DNA of 39,509 nt, taken from the NCBI GenBank assembly GCA_031289615.1, contig JAITPD010000023.1:1-39509 (forward strand). The letters run 5' to 3'. The DNA comes from Lactobacillaceae bacterium (GTDB taxonomy: Bacteria; Bacillota; Bacilli; Lactobacillales; Lactobacillaceae). A program made the translations under genes and the position numbers. Of this stretch, positions 34,248-39,509 are shown one piece after another (position 1 is the first letter of the stretch; each line of letters starts with the position of its first letter). Under the pieces are notes generated by a model that did not search any database, had not been told where the DNA came from, and saw nothing but the letters and a program-made list of their open reading frames with translations.

Positions 34248-35003
34248 ATGACGGTTACAAATGAGCAGATTACAGACTATCTTATTAGTGTTGCGCCAAA
34301 ACAGATTGAGGCCATTTTCCAAACTGGTTCGCGTCTAAATGGTTTAGCAGTGGATGACACAGACTATGATTTGATGGTTATTACACGGCCGTTTGTCGAT
34401 CCAAATGATTTTGTATCAGATCGAGCATATTCAAAAGAAGCGCGCTATTTGCCGGAAGCAACAGGATTTGCAAATGAGCTACAAGTTAAATATTATGATG
34501 CGCGTAAACTATATCAGCTCATTATTAAATCAAATCCCAATATGCTGTATGTTTTGTATCGGAAACCAATTTATTTGGCAAAAAATGATGAAACTGCAGA
34601 GTTGTTTAACGAATTATTTGATAATTTAGAGTTGCTTTCTTCGATCAATAAAACTCAATTTTTCAATGCGTTGAAGGGACAGTTTAATCGGCAAAAGAAC
34701 ATGCAATTTGCGGATAATCCAAAGCGCTATAATAAGGCCTTGATTCAATCGTTGAAATTTTTGCATTATGCAGAAGACTTGCTGGTTGCAGATAAGCTTT
34801 CGACTATTGATTTTGCAGACAATCAGGAAATGATGGATATTAAGCAGCATCTCACGACAGATTATGTAAACCTGTCGAAGGGTGTTCTTGTACGGTTGCA
34901 AAAGTTGAGTCAAGTGGACGTGCCTGCGATTGATCCTGAAAAGGAAGCACAAATTTTAGAAATATTTGTGAAGTACTTTAGGAAAAGTGCTGGAAATGGT
35001 TAA
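34248..35003 (+). CDS. RlaP/YcgL-like nucleotidyltransferase-fold protein (PF10127-type)
   Basis: This 251-residue protein has a DNA polymerase beta-type nucleotidyltransferase motif: GSRLNGLAVDDTDYD with Gly27-Ser28 and the acidic pair Asp39 and Asp41. The rest is helical with a QFNRQKNMQF basic stretch. It resembles the predicted nucleotidyltransferase family associated in some phages and bacteria with RNA repair ligases, but no ligase gene is here. Function is unknown. It is monocistronic with its own promoter-like TATCAT near 34203. Confidence 0.7.
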   Translation: MTVTNEQITDYLISVAPKQIEAIFQTGSRLNGLAVDDTDYDLMVITRPFVDPNDFVSDRAYSKEARYLPEATGFANELQVKYYDARKLYQLIIKSNPNMLYVLYRKPIYLAKNDETAELFNELFDNLELLSSINKTQFFNALKGQFNRQKNMQFADNPKRYNKALIQSLKFLHYAEDLLVADKLSTIDFADNQEMMDIKQHLTTDYVNLSKGVLVRLQKLSQVDVPAIDPEKEAQILEIFVKYFRKSAGNG

Positions 35004-35022
35004 TTTAAAAGTATTTATGGGC

Positions 35023-35074
35023 AAATGTAGTAACTACGTGTCAAATGTAGTAACGAGCTCTGAAATGTAGTAAC
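35023..35074. repeat. Three 12-bp direct repeats at exact 20-bp period
   Basis: AAATGTAGTAAC occurs at 35023-35034, 35043-35054 and 35063-35074, one turn-pair apart (20 bp), with unrelated 8-bp spacers. An AT-rich stretch follows (35110-35160). The arrangement resembles an iteron or operator array, or the multiple repeats at the end of an IS21-type element. No Rep or transposase gene is adjacent. The remainder of the gene-free stretch to 35303 contains a 12-bp palindrome GTAAAATTTTAC at 35246-35257 and no gene. Confidence 0.8.
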
Positions 35075-35303
35075 GATGCGTTGGTCAAAATTTAACCGCT
35101 GTAACTCATGATAATATATATTATGTAAACTAGAAGTATTATAATTTTTCAACTTCAGATTGTCAAGTATGTAGCTTTTACTTTGCCACTATCAATTTTT
35201 GTAGCTAGGTATTTCTGTGTATCCCTAAACGCCCTAGTTTTAAGCGTAAAATTTTACAGTTAAAAAGAAACAGGAAATTACTAGAATTAAAAGATAAACA
35301 TTA

Positions 35304-35342
35304 AAAAACGGCGTCATGATAATATTTCATGGCACCGTTTTA
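35304..35342. terminator. Bidirectional terminator upstream-side of the phosphoesterase gene
   Basis: AAAACGG ... CATGA pairs with TCATG ... CCGTTTT, flanked by A-rich and T-rich tracts. It can stop the phosphoesterase transcript (minus strand) and any plus-strand readthrough. Confidence 0.8.
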
Positions 35343-35371
35343 CATTTCAACTGCTGACTGTGAAAATCATT

Positions 35372-36205
35372 TTACTTTCCAACCATTCGCTCATTCAAAA
35401 ATTCGGTACCATCGTCATTCAATCCTAAAAGATTAATCCCGGCTGGTGACTCCGTACGCGCTGGACTCCCGCCGTCAATTACATATCTTGGCACGTCATT
35501 TTCATCATGCTGCATCTTAACAATTGGCATACTATCATTCCCAGTAATTAAAAATGTTGGCGTGTGACCAGTCACAATTACCTTTCCTAAGTCATTGCGA
35601 TGATACGGTGGCTGTTGCATCGTTATAATATCGTCTCCATGCAAAGCCTTCCCAACAACCTGCCACAAACCAAGCAAATTAAAGCGTTGCAAGTACTGAG
35701 CCAATTCCTTTGTATAGTAATAATCACCGCGAATCCACAGCAGATCCCTTCTACTTTGCTCGTTTAACGCGTGTTCCCAATTGATCCCAGCATGAACGTA
35801 AAAACGATTTTCATCTGAGTAAGTCAGTGGTAATTGACGTAAAAACTCCGTGTAATCACTCAATTCTGTGTTCAAAAATTCGCGCACTCCTGCAAATGAC
35901 TTGTTATCAATTCCCAAAGTTGTCCAAGTGTACTTCCCGCCATTGCGTTTCCAACCTGCATAGGCGTCATAATCCCCATCCGCCGTTTGCAACCAAAAAT
36001 TATCATGATTGCCCAGCAAAGCAATTCCATGATGATTTTCAACCTTATCTCGAATATAGTCCAAAACCTGCAAAGGCTGCGTTGGTCCAAAGTCATCAAT
36101 GTAATCACCCAAAAATACCGGAACCATGTCGTCCGTCAGGTAATCATCCATTGCCTGAAGGTCAGTAAAGTTACCGTGAATATCACTAATTATAAGATGT
36201 TTCAT
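35372..36205 (-). CDS. Calcineurin-like metallophosphoesterase (PrpE/serine-threonine phosphatase type)
   Basis: This 277-residue phosphatase has all metal motifs of the PP-family: DIHGN (Asp8, His10), GDYIDD (Asp34), GNHD (65-68), a VHAGINWEH and TGHTPT, and a C-terminal YVIDGGSPA. Substrates could be phosphoproteins or diadenosine tetraphosphate. The ribosome binding site AGGGGGAG precedes the ATG. It is divergent from ackA; the spacer holds a 12-bp palindrome and the ackA cre. Confidence 0.9.
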   Translation of the reverse strand: MKHLIISDIHGNFTDLQAMDDYLTDDMVPVFLGDYIDDFGPTQPLQVLDYIRDKVENHHGIALLGNHDNFWLQTADGDYDAYAGWKRNGGKYTWTTLGIDNKSFAGVREFLNTELSDYTEFLRQLPLTYSDENRFYVHAGINWEHALNEQSRRDLLWIRGDYYYTKELAQYLQRFNLLGLWQVVGKALHGDDIITMQQPPYHRNDLGKVIVTGHTPTFLITGNDSMPIVKMQHDENDVPRYVIDGGSPARTESPAGINLLGLNDDGTEFLNERMVGK

Positions 36206-36240
36206 TTATCGCTCCCCCTTCGTTGATAAAATAACGATAG

Positions 36241-36252
36241 CACAAATTTGTG
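36241..36252. promoter_or_regulatory. 12-bp palindrome CACAAATTTGTG
   Basis: A perfect inverted repeat lies 36 bp upstream of the phosphoesterase start codon and 64 bp before the cre of ackA. It may be an operator for either divergent gene, but nothing links it to a regulator. Confidence 0.35.
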
Positions 36253-36315
36253 GCTAAATATATACCGTATTTTTGATGCACTGAAACATTACAATTATGA
36301 AAACTTTCATTTCTT

Positions 36316-36329
36316 TGTAACCGTTTTCA
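36316..36329. promoter_or_regulatory. Catabolite-responsive element (cre) upstream of ackA
   Basis: TGTAACCGTTTTCA matches the CcpA consensus TGWAANCGNTNWCA at every defined position. It lies about 87 bp before the ackA ATG. CcpA control of ackA is well known in Firmicutes (activation in B. subtilis). Here the site may overlap a -35, since a TACACT -10-like hexamer lies 18 bp downstream, so the sign of control is uncertain. Confidence 0.85.
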
Positions 36330-36415
36330 TTATACAAAAAATATGTTACACTGATTCAACATGGTCCAATTTAGGGGGACTAATTAATAGAAAAGGATTA
36401 AATGAGTAGACGCAG

Positions 36416-37669
36416 ATGTCAAAAACAATGGCAGTAAACGCCGGTAGTTCTTCGCTTAAGTTCCAGTTATTGGAAATGCCTGAGGAACGTGTAATCACAC
36501 AGGGGATCATCGAACGAATTGGGATGGATGATGCACTTGTCACCATTAAATATGGAGCTGGGATTGAGCCAATTCGTCTGATTGGGGCTGAAGAAGGTCA
36601 CATTTCATTAACTAAAAATGGTGGCCAAAAATACGAACATGAACTGCCAATCAAGGATTATCACCAAGCAATTGATACAATGTTGCAAATGCTTTCTGAC
36701 TTGGGAATCATTAAAGACTTCAATGAAATCACGGGCGTTGGGCACCGAGTTGTTGCTGGTGGCGAATGGTTTAATCATTCCGTCGTGGTGAACGAGGATG
36801 TGCTTGAAAAAATTGATCGACTAGCAGCGTATGCCCCTTTGCATAATCCTGCAAATGCGATGGGAATCAGAGCTTTTGAAAAATTATTGCCACACGCCCT
36901 ATCAGTTGCTGTTTTTGATACTTCATTTCATCAGACAATGCCAGAAAAAAACTATCTCTACAGCTTGCCGTATGAGTTTTATACGCGCTATGGTGCCCGT
37001 CGTTATGGTGCTCACGGGACTTCACATCGTTATGTAGTTGAAAAGGCAGCTCAAAAACTTGGAATTCCGCTGGATCAATTTAACGCAATTTCATTTCACT
37101 TGGGAGCTGGCGCATCGGTCGCAGCCATCAAAAATGGAAAGTCGTACGATACTTCGATGGGCTTCACTCCCCTTGCTGGCCTAACAATGGCAACTCGCGC
37201 AGGAGACGTTGACCCTTCTCTGGTTTACTACATTCAAGAACACGAAAATTTGTCAAACGCTGAAATGCTTAAAATCTTAAATAGTAAATCAGGCTTGCTT
37301 GGTATCTCAACACTTTCAAGTGATATGCGTGATTTAGAAGATGTTCAAGATACAAATCCACATGCTAAGCTCGCTTTAGAGATGTTTTACGATCGAGTTG
37401 TGCGCTATGCTGGCCAATATTTTGCTGAGTTAGAACGCGTTGATGCAATTATTTTCACTGCTGGAATCGGCGAAAACGATCCTGTGACTCGTGCAAAGGT
37501 TCTTAATGCTTTGAAGTTTGCCGGAGTTGAATTGGATCCGGAAGCTAACAATGTTCGTGGAAAAGAAACGATTATTACTACTGAAAATTCAACTGTCACT
37601 GGACTCTTAATTCCGACAAATGAAGAATTAATGATTGCCCGTGATGTTGAAGCGTTGAAAAAAATATAG
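36416..37669 (+). CDS. ackA: Acetate kinase
   Basis: This 417-residue enzyme makes ATP from acetyl phosphate in heterofermentative and mixed-acid metabolism. NAGSSSLKFQL near the start, GHRVVAGGEWF, FDTSFHQTMPE, GAHGTSHRYV and AGIGENDP are diagnostic. The start at 36416 has only a weak upstream GAG; an in-frame stop at 36407 prevents a longer start. A better ribosome binding site (AAAAGGA at 36391-36397) serves an 11-codon overlapping frame beginning at 36402, which could couple translation. A perfect cre lies upstream and a terminator follows. Confidence 0.96.
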   Translation: MSKTMAVNAGSSSLKFQLLEMPEERVITQGIIERIGMDDALVTIKYGAGIEPIRLIGAEEGHISLTKNGGQKYEHELPIKDYHQAIDTMLQMLSDLGIIKDFNEITGVGHRVVAGGEWFNHSVVVNEDVLEKIDRLAAYAPLHNPANAMGIRAFEKLLPHALSVAVFDTSFHQTMPEKNYLYSLPYEFYTRYGARRYGAHGTSHRYVVEKAAQKLGIPLDQFNAISFHLGAGASVAAIKNGKSYDTSMGFTPLAGLTMATRAGDVDPSLVYYIQEHENLSNAEMLKILNSKSGLLGISTLSSDMRDLEDVQDTNPHAKLALEMFYDRVVRYAGQYFAELERVDAIIFTAGIGENDPVTRAKVLNALKFAGVELDPEANNVRGKETIITTENSTVTGLLIPTNEELMIARDVEALKKI

Positions 37670-37675
37670 ACAAGT

Positions 37676-37710
37676 AAAGGCTCCGGAAACATAATCCGAA
37701 GCCTTTTTGT
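37676..37710. terminator. Terminator after ackA (bidirectional with the YxeA gene)
   Basis: AAAGGCTCCGG pairs with CCGAAGCCTTT and runs into TTTTG; the A-rich left side also serves the convergent gene. Confidence 0.88.
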
Positions 37711-38067
37711 TTATTGTGCAAGTTTGGTGAGGGCCTTCTTTGGAACCTCACTCTTTGGAATTGCTTCGTATGAAATCACACCTTTGACACGCGAAACCTT
37801 TAGCTTTAGATAATAACCTAGCTTTAATGGATGGTTATTGCTCTTATAGCTTGTGTATTCTATATTTTCAGCCTTACCATCTTGATCATAACCCTTTGTC
37901 GCGTAAGAATATTCTTGCTCAGTTTGTCCTTGATATTCTGATGAGTCCTGACTAGTTGGCTTGGTTGTCGTCACGTAATACATCGTGCCCCCGTAATTAT
38001 ATTGATAAAAGCCGAAAGCTGCTAAAACCGTGACAATAAAGATCCCCAAAATGACAAATTTTTTCAT
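37711..38067 (-). CDS. YxeA family (DUF1093) small exported protein
   Basis: This 118-residue protein has an N-terminal membrane helix (about 3-22) and the YGGTMYYVTTTKP ... YKSNNHPLKLGYYLKLKVS pattern of YxeA-like proteins, a beta-barrel (OB-like) extracytoplasmic domain. The function of the family is not established. Start 38067 follows GGAG, five codons inside a longer open frame. Confidence 0.85.
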   Translation of the reverse strand: MKKFVILGIFIVTVLAAFGFYQYNYGGTMYYVTTTKPTSQDSSEYQGQTEQEYSYATKGYDQDGKAENIEYTSYKSNNHPLKLGYYLKLKVSRVKGVISYEAIPKSEVPKKALTKLAQ

Positions 38068-38256
38068 GACTAACTCCTCCACAAAGTTAAATTTAGTTGT
38101 TTTTATTCAACAACTTATATTATATGTAAAATAGTAACACATAAACTATAACATGAAAAGAGAAAAGTTTTTTTGATAGGATTTCGCAATTTATAACTTT
38201 TCTAAAACTGTTAAATACGCTATGATAAAGGTATTAAAGTTTTTCTTGGGGGATCA

Positions 38257-39369
38257 ATGATGGGTTTATTTATTAAACTATTAAACGCAATTCAAACCAA
38301 CTTGCTGTATGTATTTTTAGTCCTATTCGCATTAATTATCATCGGTTTCTGGTACGCATTGGTCAAATCATATCGAACAAATCGGGTGAGACTTTTAAAT
38401 GGGTATTTGCTGAGTATTTTGCTTTTCCTAATGTTTGGATTCCTCTCGATTGTTATTTTCCTGCTGCAAAGTAGGCTTTTGTTGGCAATTTGGTTGGGCG
38501 TTTTTGGAATAATTTTAGCATTGTTAATTGTCATCTCGCTATCTTTGTGGCTTTTCTTGATTCTAAACGGCATCGTGATGTGGCGCAAAGAATCCCGAAA
38601 CTTAGCCAATAGCTTGACTCTGTTCTTAGGGATATTTATCTTTATTTTCCCATTTATCAATAACTTACTAGCTCAATTCCTGCCAAAGTGGCTCCTGATT
38701 ACACTTAACACCTTTGAAGGGCTCAGCGTGGCTTACGTGGTGATTAACTTCATCGCGTTTATTGCATCATTTATTCTGCTACGGTTAACTCGACTGCCTT
38801 ACGACCGCGAATATATTATTATTCTTGGCTCAGGATTAATTGATGGGCACACGGTTTCAAACTTATTAGGTTCACGGATTAAACGTGGCATTCAGTTTGC
38901 TAACAAACAAATTGCAGCAACTGGTAAACGACCTTATCTGATCTTTTCGGGTGGACAAGGCGCCGACGAACAACTTGCGGAAGGCCAGGCAATGTTGGAT
39001 TATACCGTTAAGAATGCATTGTACGACCCAGCCTACCTTATTGCCGAAACTAAATCACTAAATACACTGCAAAATATGCAGTTTTCAAAAGCAATTGTTG
39101 AAGAACGTGGCTTTGCTTTGGACAAGGGCGCTTTTGCTACGAGTGACTATCACGTTTATCGCGCAACCGGCTTTGCACTTTTTGCAGGGCTAAATATCGC
39201 TGGTCTCGGCGCTAAAACACGTAAATACTTTATTCCATCTGCATTGCTTCGAGAATACGTTGCGATATTAAGTCAACACAAACGGTTGCAAGCGCTTATG
39301 CTTAGTTTCATCTTTGGTGGATCATTGCTAATTGGAATCGTTAATATTATTGCGAATGGCTGGCATTAG
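38257..39369 (+). CDS. YdcF family membrane protein (DUF218)
   Basis: This 370-residue protein has about five N-terminal membrane helices (first 190 residues), a DUF218 domain with IILGSGLIDGHTVSNLLGSR, SGGQGADEQLAEGQAM, AETKSLNTLQNMQFSK and TSDYHVYRA, and a final membrane helix. The ribosome binding site GGGGGA precedes the ATG. YdcF/SanA-type proteins are linked to envelope functions in other bacteria; the precise role is unknown. It is followed directly by the 3' end of an insertion sequence. Confidence 0.88.
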   Translation: MMGLFIKLLNAIQTNLLYVFLVLFALIIIGFWYALVKSYRTNRVRLLNGYLLSILLFLMFGFLSIVIFLLQSRLLLAIWLGVFGIILALLIVISLSLWLFLILNGIVMWRKESRNLANSLTLFLGIFIFIFPFINNLLAQFLPKWLLITLNTFEGLSVAYVVINFIAFIASFILLRLTRLPYDREYIIILGSGLIDGHTVSNLLGSRIKRGIQFANKQIAATGKRPYLIFSGGQGADEQLAEGQAMLDYTVKNALYDPAYLIAETKSLNTLQNMQFSKAIVEERGFALDKGAFATSDYHVYRATGFALFAGLNIAGLGAKTRKYFIPSALLREYVAILSQHKRLQALMLSFIFGGSLLIGIVNIIANGWH

Positions 39370-39397
39370 CCTATTGAAAAAGCCGCTGAGAAAATTT

Positions 39398-39509
39398 TGA
39401 AGGGCTCCAAAAAAGTTAGACAAGTTAATTAATTATACCGCAAGGGCTTGATTTCGGATTTCAACCGGAGTTAAGCCTTTGCTTTTGCGTGAAATACGGA
39501 CATTGTTGA
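39398..39509 (-). mobile_element. 3' end of an IS3-family insertion sequence (truncated by window edge)
   Basis: The terminal repeat at 39398-39423 begins TGAAGGGCTCC and matches the opposite end at 93-118 with one mismatch over 26 bp. The transposase C-terminus lies just inside. Orientation equals that of the left-edge fragment, so the window is bounded by two same-direction ends of one IS type. Confidence 0.88.
39433..39509 (-). CDS. IS3-family transposase OrfB, C-terminal fragment (partial)
   Basis: On the minus strand the frame reads NNVRIS then RKSKGLTPVEIRNQALAV and stops at 39433-39435. KGLTPVEIRNQA is the characteristic C-terminus of IS3-family (IS150-group) DDE transposases, where the RxKxLTPxEYR motif recurs. 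Only about 25 codons are inside the window. The stop lies 10 bp from the inner edge of the terminal repeat. Confidence 0.85.
   Translation of the reverse strand, partial: NNVRISRKSKGLTPVEIRNQALAV

Noticed and set aside
35023-35074. CRISPR array
   Set aside because: There are only three 12-bp units with 8-bp gaps, no spacer-length inserts and no cas genes.
35246-35257. Palindrome GTAAAATTTTAC as an operator
   Set aside because: It is AT-rich, no promoter or adjacent start codon fits, and such palindromes occur by chance in AT-rich spacers.

Overview
The window looks like a chromosomal segment from a lactic acid bacterium (Lactobacillales), most likely the Weissella/Leuconostoc group. The sequence is AT-rich and uses strong AGGAGG-type ribosome binding sites. 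It carries Firmicutes-specific neighbour pairs (rpoY-rnjA; ftsW-ylbG-rsmD-coaD-ylbL) and a class 1A dihydroorotate dehydrogenase. The genus is an inference from protein style and was not tested. Both edges lie inside same-orientation copies of what looks like one IS3-family insertion sequence: its 5' end at 1-118 and its 3' end at 39398-39509. This suggests a contig broken at a repeat, or a segment between two IS copies.

Layout. 118-4735: a beta-glucoside unit with two GH1 6-phospho-beta-glucosidases and a PTS EIIC. 4762-6662 (minus strand): rpoY-rnjA. 6858-8325: a VanY-type carboxypeptidase and a divergent small membrane protein. 8345-8890: a roughly 540-nt gene-free stretch that folds into a highly structured RNA, immediately before def. 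8926-10600: def, a UPF0223 gene and an inositol-phosphatase-like gene. 10714-17314: typA, ftsW, ylbG, rsmD, coaD, ylbL and a nucleoid-associated protein gene. 17319-19082: a promoter, leader peptide and terminator in front of a cystine-type ABC binding protein and permease. 19160-24914: an Spx-like protein, a disulfide reductase, yidC, an SDR, a thioredoxin and a flippase. 24949-27244 (minus strand): dacA and pyrD. 27373-30174: an ABC-2 exporter with a structured leader, and a SprT-like protein. 30201-31026: a second uORF/attenuator leader and a GNAT acetyltransferase. 31117-34111: a small secreted protein and a TetR-controlled ABC-2 exporter. 34248-39369: an RlaP-like nucleotidyltransferase, a 20-bp-periodic repeat array, a phosphoesterase, ackA with a perfect cre, a YxeA-like protein and a YdcF-like membrane protein.

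Most genes are ordinary housekeeping genes. The unusual content is in the RNA and regulatory layer. The large RNA before def has long-range helices and a crossing (pseudoknot) pair. An 80-nt piece of its 5' domain recurs in reverse complement, at about 90% identity, at the start of the ABC exporter leader at 27388-27467, so the two plus-strand transcripts could pair. Two separate short-ORF attenuators are also visible, one before cystine uptake genes and one before a GNAT acetyltransferase.

Redox themes recur: cystine uptake, a glutathione-reductase-like flavoprotein, a thioredoxin, and an Spx-family protein that lacks the redox cysteines. No tRNA, rRNA or CRISPR array was recognised.
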